Positions 52,279-60,142 of a stretch of 64,000 nucleotides of DNA are shown here, piece by piece. Location: contig ONHA01000011.1 in NCBI GenBank assembly GCA_900317515.1, forward strand, positions 1 to 64,000. The letters are read 5' to 3'. This stretch comes from an uncultured Eubacteriales bacterium. Its GTDB lineage: Bacteria; Bacillota; Clostridia; Lachnospirales; Lachnospiraceae. The position numbers and the translations under genes were made by a program. Numbering within the stretch: position 1 is the first letter of the stretch; each line of letters starts with the position of its first letter. A model generated the notes under the pieces. The model saw only the letters and a list, made by a program, of their open reading frames with translations, searched no databases and was not told the origin of the DNA.

Positions 52279-54597
52279 TTACCCGACTTTTCTTGTTACT
52301 TCAATGATACTTCTGATTTTCTTCAGCTCCCGGAGAATCGTGTCAAGCTCCTCCGATGAGTGTACGAAGAAGCTGATCTCCAGCGTCGCCATGCCCTGTT
52401 TCGAGATGCGGGCGCTCATATTGCCGACGGGGATCTTGCGGTCGGCAAACGTGCGGGAGATATCCACCAGAAGCCCGGTGCGGTCCTCCGCATAGATGCT
52501 GACCTCGACACCGTAGGTGTTTCCGCTCTTCTCTCCGTCCGGCAGCTGCCATTCGGCATCTACAAGGCGGTCCCGCTCCTCGTCCGACATGTTCATGATG
52601 TTGATGCAGTCGGTCCGGTGGACCGTCACGCCGCGGCCGCGGGTGATGTAGCCCACGATCTCGTCGCCGGGGATCGGGCTGCAGCATTTTGCAAAATGCA
52701 CCGCCAGGTCATGAAGACCCTTCACGACGATGCCGCCGCGCCCCTCGCGGGCTACCAGCGGGAGCTTGTTCTGGGCCGCCTGGGCGGCCTTAAGTATCTC
52801 CTCGTCGGTCTCCTTCTTCTTGTTTTCCTTCTCGAACTGGTCGACCAGCTTGTTGACGACCTGATTCTCCTTGAGGCCGCCGTGGCCGATCGCCGCAAGC
52901 ACGGAATCCCAGTCGCGGAAGCCGTATTTCTGAAGAACTCCGTCCATGTACTCCTGCTTCAGGAGGTCTGACATGGCATAGCCCTTCTGCTTCGCGGCCT
53001 GGGAGATCAGCTCCTTGCCCCGTTCGATGTTGTCATTTTTGAGCTCGGCCCGGAACCACTGATTGATCTTGGTCTTGGCCTGGGAGCTCTTGACGATCTT
53101 GAGCCAGTCCCGGCTCGGTCCCTTGGAGTTCTGGGATGTCAGGATCTCCACGCGGTCGCCGTTTTTGAGCTGATACTCGATCGGCACCAGCCGTCCGTTA
53201 ACGCGCGCGCCGACCATGCGGTTGCCGACCGCCGAGTGGATGCTGTAGGCGAAATCCACCGGACATGAGCCGTAGGGCAGCTGCTTGACATCGCCGGCCG
53301 GGGAGAAGCAGTAGACATTCTCCGAGAAGAGATCCAGGTCGGACTTGATCATCGTCAGGAATTCATGGTTGTCGGAGGTGTCCTGCTGCCACTCCAGGAT
53401 CTGGCGCAGCCAGGCCATCTTGGCCTCCTCCTGATCGTCGACCTTCTTGCCGTAGGAGGTCTCCTTGTATTTCCAGTGGGCCGCGATACCGAATTCGGCG
53501 GTGCGGTGCATCTCCCAGGTCCTGATCTGGATCTCGAACGGGGTGCCCGTCGGGCCGATCAGGGTCGTGTGCAGGGACTGATACATGTTCTGCTTGGGCA
53601 TCGCGATGTAGTCCTTGAAACGCCCGGGCACCGGCTTGTACATATCGTGGATGATGCCGAGGGCCGCATAGCAGTCGGGCACGGAGTCCACGATGATGCG
53701 GACCGCGAACAGATCGTAGATCTGGTCGATGGTCTTGTCCTGGGTCACCATCTTCTTGTAAATGGAAAAGAAGTGCTTGATCCTGCCGTTGACCTCGCCC
53801 TTGATGTTGTTCTCGGCGAGCTTGCCCCTCACATCCGTGACGATCCCGGTGACAAACGCTTCCCTCTGGTCTTTTCTGGCCCCGACCTGGCGCACCAGAT
53901 CCCGGTAGATCTCCGGCTTCAGGTATTTCAGGGCAAGGTCGTCGAGCTCGGTCTTGATTTTCATGATACCGAGTCTCTGGGCGAGCGGCGAGTAGATGTC
54001 CAGCGTCTCGCGGGACTTTTCCTCCTGCTTTGCGGGCTTCATGTACTGAAGCGTACGCATGTTGTGGAGACGGTCCGCCAGCTTGACCAGGATCACGCGG
54101 ATATCCTTCGCCATGGCGAGGAACATCTTGCGCAGGTTCTCCGCCTGCGCCTCGACCTTATCCGCCTTGTAGTCGATCTGGCCGAGCTTTGTCACACCGT
54201 CCACGATCAGCTCCACCTCGCTGCCGAACATCCGGCGGACATCCTCGTTCGTGTACTCGGTGTCCTCCACGACATCATGCAGCAGGCCCGCCGTGATGGA
54301 CTCCTTGTCGAGCTCGAGTTCCGCCAGAATGATCGCCACGCAGATCGGATGGATCACGTAGGGCTCTCCCGACTTGCGCTTCTGGGTCTTATGGGCGTCC
54401 AACGCGATCTCGTAAGCCTTGCGGATCATGGAGAGGTCGTCTGAAGGGTGATATTTCAGGACCGCCCGCTCGAGCTCCCTGTAGAGCTCTTCGGGCGTAG
54501 CAAAATTATCCGGTTTCGGGAGCTCCTGGTCTGACTCTTCCAGCAGTATCTTGCGGGATTTAATGCTTTCTAACTCTTTAATCTCAGCTGTTGTCAT
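52279..54597 (-). CDS. relA: Bifunctional (p)ppGpp synthetase/hydrolase
   Basis: 772 aa from the ATG at 54597, which has AAGGAGG four bases before it; an upstream start 11 codons earlier lacks a site. The hydrolase HD domain is intact (GLLHDVVEDTEYTNEDVRRM, LVKLADRLHNMRTL). The synthetase domain has YDLFAVRIIVDSVPDCYAALG and QSLHTTLIGPTGTPFEIQIRT. TGS (CFSPAGDVKQLPYG) and ACT domains end it. This is a long-form Rsh enzyme for the stringent response, downstream of apt. Confidence 0.97.
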   Translation of the reverse strand: MTTAEIKELESIKSRKILLEESDQELPKPDNFATPEELYRELERAVLKYHPSDDLSMIRKAYEIALDAHKTQKRKSGEPYVIHPICVAIILAELELDKESITAGLLHDVVEDTEYTNEDVRRMFGSEVELIVDGVTKLGQIDYKADKVEAQAENLRKMFLAMAKDIRVILVKLADRLHNMRTLQYMKPAKQEEKSRETLDIYSPLAQRLGIMKIKTELDDLALKYLKPEIYRDLVRQVGARKDQREAFVTGIVTDVRGKLAENNIKGEVNGRIKHFFSIYKKMVTQDKTIDQIYDLFAVRIIVDSVPDCYAALGIIHDMYKPVPGRFKDYIAMPKQNMYQSLHTTLIGPTGTPFEIQIRTWEMHRTAEFGIAAHWKYKETSYGKKVDDQEEAKMAWLRQILEWQQDTSDNHEFLTMIKSDLDLFSENVYCFSPAGDVKQLPYGSCPVDFAYSIHSAVGNRMVGARVNGRLVPIEYQLKNGDRVEILTSQNSKGPSRDWLKIVKSSQAKTKINQWFRAELKNDNIERGKELISQAAKQKGYAMSDLLKQEYMDGVLQKYGFRDWDSVLAAIGHGGLKENQVVNKLVDQFEKENKKKETDEEILKAAQAAQNKLPLVAREGRGGIVVKGLHDLAVHFAKCCSPIPGDEIVGYITRGRGVTVHRTDCINIMNMSDEERDRLVDAEWQLPDGEKSGNTYGVEVSIYAEDRTGLLVDISRTFADRKIPVGNMSARISKQGMATLEISFFVHSSEELDTILRELKKIRSIIEVTRKVG

Positions 54598-54654
54598 TGG
54601 ACCTCCTTCCGCCGTAATATCGTCTGACAAAATAAATGCTTTAAACAGGTGTCT

Positions 54655-55185
54655 TTATTTGCCTTCGTACGCAAGCACGGACTTGACATCATACTCCGCA
54701 AGGCGCTTGCGGCCCTCGAGGCCCTTAAGCTCCATCAGGAATACCATGCGGACAACTTTGCCGCCGAGCTTCTCGATCAGCTTCGCGGCCGCCTCCACCG
54801 TGCCGCCCGTCGCGATGAGGTCATCGACGATGACGATCTTATCGCCCGGCTTCACGGCATCCTTGTGGATCTCGATCGTCGCCTGCCCGTACTCGAGGTC
54901 GTAGCTCTGGGAAACCGTCTCGCCCGGCAGCTTGCCCTTCTTGCGGACAAGAAGCAGCGGCTTGTGCATATTGTAGGCGAGCGCCGCCCCGAAAATGAAG
55001 CCCCTGGACTCCGCCCCGGCGATCATGTCGAAATCGACGTCAGAAAGCAGCTTCTGCATCTCGTCGATCGCGAGCTGAAGGCCGTCCGCATCCTGCAGGA
55101 CCGTCGTGATGTCGCGGAACATAATGCCCGGCTGCGGGAAATCGGGAATCGTGCGTACGTAATCTGCCACATTTTTAGATGCCAT
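54655..55185 (-). CDS. apt: Adenine phosphoribosyltransferase
   Basis: 176 aa. The PRPP-binding motif VIVDDLIATGGT and the start IPDFPQPGIMFRDITTVL are diagnostic. It salvages adenine to AMP. It precedes relA by 57 bases with no terminator, the usual clostridial order recJ-apt-relA. Confidence 0.97.
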   Translation of the reverse strand: MASKNVADYVRTIPDFPQPGIMFRDITTVLQDADGLQLAIDEMQKLLSDVDFDMIAGAESRGFIFGAALAYNMHKPLLLVRKKGKLPGETVSQSYDLEYGQATIEIHKDAVKPGDKIVIVDDLIATGGTVEAAAKLIEKLGGKVVRMVFLMELKGLEGRKRLAEYDVKSVLAYEGK

Positions 55186-55232
55186 AGTGATAAACCTCCT
55201 TCATAATAGTACAGGCGTTTTGATAATGCGGT

Positions 55233-55238
55233 ATTATA
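55233..55238 (-). promoter_or_regulatory. Likely -10 element of the apt-relA unit
   Basis: TATAAT (55238 to 55233), about 48 bases before the apt start. The -35 region is weak (TTTATT at 17 bp). Confidence 0.5.
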
Positions 55239-55275
55239 GCATGAAATAAATCCAAAATAAAGACCTTTTATCACC

Positions 55276-56940
55276 TCAATGGAAATGCGTGATCACCGCC
55301 TGCAGATTCTTCCTGCCCATAAACTCGTTGAAATCCGGGTAGTAGGTGATCATGACGGAGCCGGCGGCCGCCTTCCTTGCAAGCTCCTCGACATTGTTGA
55401 AGGAGATCACGTCGAGCCTCCTCCCGTCCGGGAAATACGCGATCCCCCGGAACACGTTCCGCTTCGCCCCCAGGACCCTGGGGTTCCGGATGTGGACGTC
55501 CTTCGCCGCAAAGAGAGGCCTCGGGTTCGCGGTGCCGAAGGGCTCAAGGTGCCGGAGCTCATCGGTGAGCTTGCTGGTGACCTTCGAGAGCGGCAGGACC
55601 ATGTCAACCTTCACCTTCTCGTAGAAGTCGTCCTTTCCGAGAGCGCATTTTTCGTTCAGCTCCTTCCGGAACGCCTCGAGATTCTCCTCCTCAAGCGAAA
55701 GTCCCGCTGCCATCGGGTGCCCGCCGAACTTCGTCATGAGCGGCTCCACCCTGGAGAGCTCCTCGAACATGTTGTAGTTCTCGGTCGACCTGCCCGAGCC
55801 TTTGAGGCCCTTCTCGGTCCTCGTGAGCACGATCGTCGGGTGATGGTACTTTTCCCGGATCCGGCCGGCGATGATGCCCGCCACGCTCTCGTGGATATCC
55901 GGCAGGAAAATGACGTACACCTTCTCTCCTCCCGCCTTCTCCTGCTCCACCATGGCGGAAGCCTCGGCGACGCCTTCCTCCGTCATGCGCTTTCGGCTGT
56001 CGTTTAAGTCGGAGAGCTTGCGGGCGATGATGCCGGCCTGCTCTTCATTTTCCGCAAAGAGAAGATCGAGGCCCAGCATGGCCGTGTCGAGCCGGCCGCT
56101 CGCGTTGAAGCAGGGGCCCAGCACAAAGCCCACCTGGTAGGAGCCGACCGAGTTGATGTCGACGCCCGAGATGCCCGAGAGCGCGAGCATGCCCGGATTG
56201 TCCGTGTGGTGGAGCCGCCGGAGCCCCTCCTTCACCATGACCCGGTTCTCGCCGGTGAGCGCGACCACGTCGCCGATCGTCGCAAAGGCGACGAACTGGA
56301 GAAGCTTCATCTCCGGGTCTCCGCCGAGCGCGAGGATCAGCTTCCAGGCGACGCCGGCCCCGCAGAGTTCCGTGTAGGGGTAGGTCTCTCCCTCCTGCTT
56401 GGGATCCACGACCGCGTCCGCCTCCTCCGGAAAATGAAGGACCTCATGATGGTCCGTGACCACCACCGTCATCCCGAGGCTCTTTGCGAGCGCGATCTCC
56501 TTCCCGGCCGAGATCCCGTTGTCGCACGTCACGATCGTGTCGACGCCGTCCTCGTGAGCCTCCCGGATCATCCGCTCGCTCATGCCGTAGCCGTCCGTGA
56601 TCCGGTCCGGGATGCGGATGTCCGCATCGGCGCCCAGCTCCGCAAAGCCTCTCTTTAGGATGTAGGAGGACATGATCCCGTCGATATCATAGTCGCCCAT
56701 GATCCGGATCTTCTTTCCCTCCGCGATCTTCTCCTTCACGATCCCGGCCGCCTTGTCCATCCCCTTCATGCGCATAGGGTCGTGGAAGCATTCCGTGCCG
56801 CCCTTTAAAAACTCATGGATCGCCTCATAACCGATCACGTCCCTGTTTCTGATCACGCGGGCGGTCACCGGGTCGATCCCGAACCGCGCCGCGATTCCCT
56901 CAAAATCAGCATGCTTGTTGGTTACAAACCATTTTTCCAT
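55276..56940 (-). CDS. recJ: Single-stranded-DNA-specific exonuclease RecJ
   Basis: 554 aa. The DHH phosphoesterase motifs are MGDYDIDGIMSSYIL, then VTDHHEVLHFPEEADAVVDP, then CGAGVAWKL. The DHHA1 domain has GSGRSTENYNMFEEL and KFGGHPMAAGLSL, and an OB-fold ends the protein (HIRNPRVLGAKRNVFRGIAYF). It degrades single-stranded DNA 5' to 3' in recombination and repair. It belongs to the recJ-apt-relA order. Confidence 0.94.
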   Translation of the reverse strand: MEKWFVTNKHADFEGIAARFGIDPVTARVIRNRDVIGYEAIHEFLKGGTECFHDPMRMKGMDKAAGIVKEKIAEGKKIRIMGDYDIDGIMSSYILKRGFAELGADADIRIPDRITDGYGMSERMIREAHEDGVDTIVTCDNGISAGKEIALAKSLGMTVVVTDHHEVLHFPEEADAVVDPKQEGETYPYTELCGAGVAWKLILALGGDPEMKLLQFVAFATIGDVVALTGENRVMVKEGLRRLHHTDNPGMLALSGISGVDINSVGSYQVGFVLGPCFNASGRLDTAMLGLDLLFAENEEQAGIIARKLSDLNDSRKRMTEEGVAEASAMVEQEKAGGEKVYVIFLPDIHESVAGIIAGRIREKYHHPTIVLTRTEKGLKGSGRSTENYNMFEELSRVEPLMTKFGGHPMAAGLSLEEENLEAFRKELNEKCALGKDDFYEKVKVDMVLPLSKVTSKLTDELRHLEPFGTANPRPLFAAKDVHIRNPRVLGAKRNVFRGIAYFPDGRRLDVISFNNVEELARKAAAGSVMITYYPDFNEFMGRKNLQAVITHFH

Positions 56941-56997
56941 AAATTCTGCCCATCCTTTGTGTTATTTGCCGCATCCGCGGCGAAGTAATGAAAAAGA

Positions 56998-57025
56998 GCA
57001 TGGGCCGTCTTACACGGCTCCATGC
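56998..57025 (-). terminator. Terminator of the small membrane protein gene
   Basis: GCATGG-GCCGT (56998-57008) pairs with ACGGC-T-CCATGC (57014-57025) with one bulged base. CTCTTTTTC follows on the minus strand. Confidence 0.78.
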
Positions 57026-57046
57026 CCCGTAAACATATTCAGTTGA

Positions 57047-57583
57047 TCAGAGAGACTTGCGTCCGAATTCCGAGATCTTCGAGAGCATCATGTAGAAGAC
57101 CGCAAGGATGATCAGGGAAAGGCTGTTTCCGATGCCGGTTCCCAGCAGATTCTCGACCGCGAAATCTTTCGCGACAAAAGTAAGAACGACGGACTCAACG
57201 ATCATAAGGACCGCGCAGATGATCTGAATGACGGCCGCACCGCTGAGCGCCTTGCTGCACTTCTCGGAGAACGGCTTCTCATCTCTGACCTCACCGAGCG
57301 CCGTGCGGACCTTGGAGACCGAAACCGTCTCAAGGATAAGCTCCACGAGAGCTGCACCCATCACACCGAGAACCGTGTTCTTGACGGCGAGGATCGCTTC
57401 GAGCGTTGCGGGCTGCCCGTTTAATGTGACGCCGGCGAGCGCCCCGTCGGCGAGATTCTCCGGAAGGATGCCCGGAGCCACCGCTAAGACCACTGCGGAA
57501 AGGGCAACGAGCGCGATTCCGATAACCAGAAATACCAGGACGATTGTTGACAGAATTCTTAAAAATCCGGCTGTACCACTCAT
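57047..57583 (-). CDS. Small four-helix membrane protein of unknown function
   Basis: 178 aa, starting behind AAAAGGAG. Four hydrophobic segments are visible (about 10-34, 65-85, 112-135, 150-168), with a conserved-looking cytoplasmic piece RTALGEVRDEKPFSEKC in the middle. The layout recalls DUF2975-type clostridial membrane proteins, but I cannot confirm the family. It has its own terminator. Confidence 0.65.
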   Translation of the reverse strand: MSGTAGFLRILSTIVLVFLVIGIALVALSAVVLAVAPGILPENLADGALAGVTLNGQPATLEAILAVKNTVLGVMGAALVELILETVSVSKVRTALGEVRDEKPFSEKCSKALSGAAVIQIICAVLMIVESVVLTFVAKDFAVENLLGTGIGNSLSLIILAVFYMMLSKISEFGRKSL

Positions 57584-57624
57584 AATAATTATCTCCTTTT
57601 TTAAAATATACTGTTATAATACTC

Positions 57625-58677
57625 TTATTTCTTATCTTCTTCAAGAATAGAATCCAAAATTGCATCAAGTTTGCGCAGATCCTCGTCGGTTGTCGACCAG
57701 CTCGCGGCAAATCGGACGACCGTGTGGGTCTCATCCGCCTTCTCCCAGAAGCTCACGGCGACTTTCTCCTTGAGCTTCTTAAGCAGGCTGTCTTCGAGGA
57801 CCACGAACTGCTGGTTGGTGGGCGATGCGATATAAAAATGAAGCCCGTGCGCCTTCAGGATGTCCTTCATTTTCTCCGTCATCTCTATCGCATGCCGGCT
57901 GATCTCAAAATAGAGGTCATCGGTAAAGAGCGTGTCGAACTGGACCCCGAGGAGCCTCCCCTTGGCGAGCAGCGCCCCTCTCTTCTTCACCGAGTTCATG
58001 AAGTGGGCCGGCTTATTGCCCTTCGTGAAAACGACCGCCTCCCCGCAGAGCGCTCCGACCTTGGTGCCCCCGATGTAGAAGACGTCGCAGTACTCCGCGA
58101 TATCGGCGAGGGTCACATCCGTCTCACGGCTCATGAGCCCGTAGCCGAGCCGCGCCCCGTCAAGAAAGAGCGGGATCCCGTACTCCCGGCAGATGCCGGA
58201 GAGCTCATAGAGCTCGCTCTTTTTATAGAGCGTTCCGTACTCCGTCGGATGGGAGATGTAGACCATTCCCGGGAACACCATGTGTTCATGGTTGCCGTCC
58301 GCATAGAAGCCTTCAAGGTAGGTGCGGAGGACTTCCGGCAGGATCTTGCCGTCCTTCTCCCTGACCGTGAGCACTTTATTTCCGGAATACTCGACGGCGC
58401 CGGCCTCGTGAACGCTTATGTGGCCGGTCTCCGCGGCGATGACCCCCTCAAAATCTCTCAGCATCGACGAGATGATCACCGCATTCGTCTGGGTTCCCCC
58501 GACCAGGAACTCCACGTCGAGGTCCTCCCGGCCGATCGTCCTTTTGATCTTCTCCTTCGCGCGCTCCGAGTAGCGGTCGGTGCCGTACCCGGGCAGAGCC
58601 TCCATGTTGGTCTCCGCAAGGTTCTTCAGGATCACCGGATGGGCGCCTGCGATATAGTCGCTTTCAAATGAAATCAT
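57625..58677 (-). CDS. Low-specificity L-threonine aldolase-like PLP enzyme
   Basis: 350 aa. PLP fold-type I features include the substrate-binding start GAHPVILKNLAETN, LEGFYADGNHEHMVFP, the aspartate in LFLDGARLGYGL and the Schiff-base lysine in FYIGGTKVGALCGEAV. It would cleave threonine or allo-threonine to glycine and acetaldehyde, though related beta-eliminating lyases share the fold. It stands apart from amino-acid genes. Confidence 0.87.
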   Translation of the reverse strand: MISFESDYIAGAHPVILKNLAETNMEALPGYGTDRYSERAKEKIKRTIGREDLDVEFLVGGTQTNAVIISSMLRDFEGVIAAETGHISVHEAGAVEYSGNKVLTVREKDGKILPEVLRTYLEGFYADGNHEHMVFPGMVYISHPTEYGTLYKKSELYELSGICREYGIPLFLDGARLGYGLMSRETDVTLADIAEYCDVFYIGGTKVGALCGEAVVFTKGNKPAHFMNSVKKRGALLAKGRLLGVQFDTLFTDDLYFEISRHAIEMTEKMKDILKAHGLHFYIASPTNQQFVVLEDSLLKKLKEKVAVSFWEKADETHTVVRFAASWSTTDEDLRKLDAILDSILEEDKK

Positions 58678-58689
58678 GAAAAATCACCT

Positions 58690-59163
58690 TCAGTTAAATT
58701 CTATCGTATCGAGGATCTCCGCAAAGAGCGCTTCATTTTCCTCACGGTTCTCCGTTCTTCCGTTGATCGTGAAGCGGTAAACCGTCTTCCCGTGCAGCAC
58801 CAGCAGGCACACCGCGCTCTGGTTTGCATTTTCAACATGGAAGGAGAAGCGATAGCCCTCCGCGGAGAGTCCGCCGACCTCGCGCTTAAAGCCGCCCTCT
58901 GCCTCATAGCCGAGATTTGTGTAGAGCTTGCGGTTCAGCTCTTCATTTCTCTTTGCGATCTTCTGAATATCGGTCATCATGAGCATGAGACCGCTGTACT
59001 TCTTTGCGTCCACGAGGAACATCACGTGGCGCTCCTTGTCCCAGAGTCCGAAGCGCTCCGAATCGTCGCCGCTCGAAAGCTTCGCGATCTCCTCCGCCGT
59101 CATGAGCTGAAAGCCCTCGGCCGCCTCAAGTTTGATTTCTCCGTTTACCGTATATTTATTCAT
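58690..59163 (-). CDS. Uncharacterised protein
   Basis: 157 aa from the ATG at 59163, 6 bases after AAGGAGG. It has no signal peptide or membrane helix. It reads as an alpha/beta protein: EGFQLMTAEEIAKLSSG, LWDKERHVMFLVDAKKYSG, and SAVCLLVLHGKTVYRFTING. I do not recognise a family. It is 12 bases upstream of the threonine-aldolase-like gene and probably shares its transcript. Confidence 0.68.
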   Translation of the reverse strand: MNKYTVNGEIKLEAAEGFQLMTAEEIAKLSSGDDSERFGLWDKERHVMFLVDAKKYSGLMLMMTDIQKIAKRNEELNRKLYTNLGYEAEGGFKREVGGLSAEGYRFSFHVENANQSAVCLLVLHGKTVYRFTINGRTENREENEALFAEILDTIEFN

Positions 59164-59262
59164 GTTCTGCCTCCTTAGTATGTACTCTTCCCGGATCAAA
59201 TCCGTTTGTTTTTTATCTGACATGTGCAGTATACCTCATATAGTATCACAGAAGTATCACAC

Positions 59263-60075
59263 TCACATCCCCTTGATCTCAATTCGGTCCAGAATTCCCT
59301 GCACCCCGACATTTTTGTGGGTCAGATACATGCGGGCGACATCCTCGATGAAGGAGGGCTCCGCATGGGTCTTTTGGGCGATCGCCTCAAGGCTCCTCCC
59401 CCGGTCGATCTCCTTCATGATGCGCTGCACGAGCGCAAAGAGCTCCTTCTCCTTTTTGGGAGAGTTCTTCGGAGCAGACGGCCCCTCCGCAAGCACCGCC
59501 TTCGGCGCATGTCCGTAATACACCGTGCGGGGCTTTCGCGCAAGGAGTTTTTGCCAGGTCTCCCAGATTTCTCCCCCTTTGTGGGCCTCGAGCTCATAGA
59601 GGGGGTTCAGGTCGCCGACAAAGAGCTCCCCCGTATCGAGTGAGAGCGAGATGCTGTCCTCACTGTGCCCCGGGGAGGGCAGAATCTCGCCCCGGATCCC
59701 GAGCCTCATAAGAAAGTCCCGGCTCTCCTCCGTTTTGAAGAACAGGACTTCCGCCTCCCTGATCGGGGAAAATGAAACCCTCCTATCCTTCAGAAACACG
59801 CCGTCCGCGGCATGGATAAACTCCCTCTGGAGGTCCGCCGCGGCAATTTTCGGCCCCAGGTCCGCAATCTCCTGGGCAATCCCCATGTGGTCCGGGTGAA
59901 AATGCGAGATCAGTATATAATCGATGTCCTGCACCGGCACCCCGATCTCTCCCATGGCCCGGCAGAAGGCCGGAAATGTCCCCGCCCAGCCGGTGTCGAA
60001 GAGCAGAGTCCCCTTCTCTCCCCGGATGAGATATGTGTTTGTGTTTGAATAGCGGAGCTCATGGATCAAGTGCAT
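59263..60075 (-). CDS. MBL-fold hydrolase with a C-terminal winged-helix-like domain
   Basis: 270 aa. The metal site is HFHPDHMG, with LPSPGHSEDSISL and VGDLNP as later ligand regions. The last 65 residues (KKEKELFALVQRIMKEIDRG, then the helical stretch to IEIKGM) resemble the small helical domain at the end of LACTB2-like enzymes. The substrate is unknown. It ends convergent to nothing and is separated from secDF by a hairpin. Confidence 0.83.
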   Translation of the reverse strand: MHLIHELRYSNTNTYLIRGEKGTLLFDTGWAGTFPAFCRAMGEIGVPVQDIDYILISHFHPDHMGIAQEIADLGPKIAAADLQREFIHAADGVFLKDRRVSFSPIREAEVLFFKTEESRDFLMRLGIRGEILPSPGHSEDSISLSLDTGELFVGDLNPLYELEAHKGGEIWETWQKLLARKPRTVYYGHAPKAVLAEGPSAPKNSPKKEKELFALVQRIMKEIDRGRSLEAIAQKTHAEPSFIEDVARMYLTHKNVGVQGILDRIEIKGM

Positions 60076-60100
60076 TTTCTTCTCCCTGCCGAAAGCACAA

Positions 60101-60129
60101 GGAACCGGAAAGCATATGCCCCCGGTTCC
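60101..60129 (-). terminator. Hairpin downstream of secDF
   Basis: GGAACCGG (60101-60108) pairs with CCGGTTCC (60122-60129) around an inner GCATATGC. On the minus strand only TTG-TGCTTT follows, so termination may be partial. Confidence 0.6.
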
Positions 60130-60142
60130 TTCTTATTAAGCA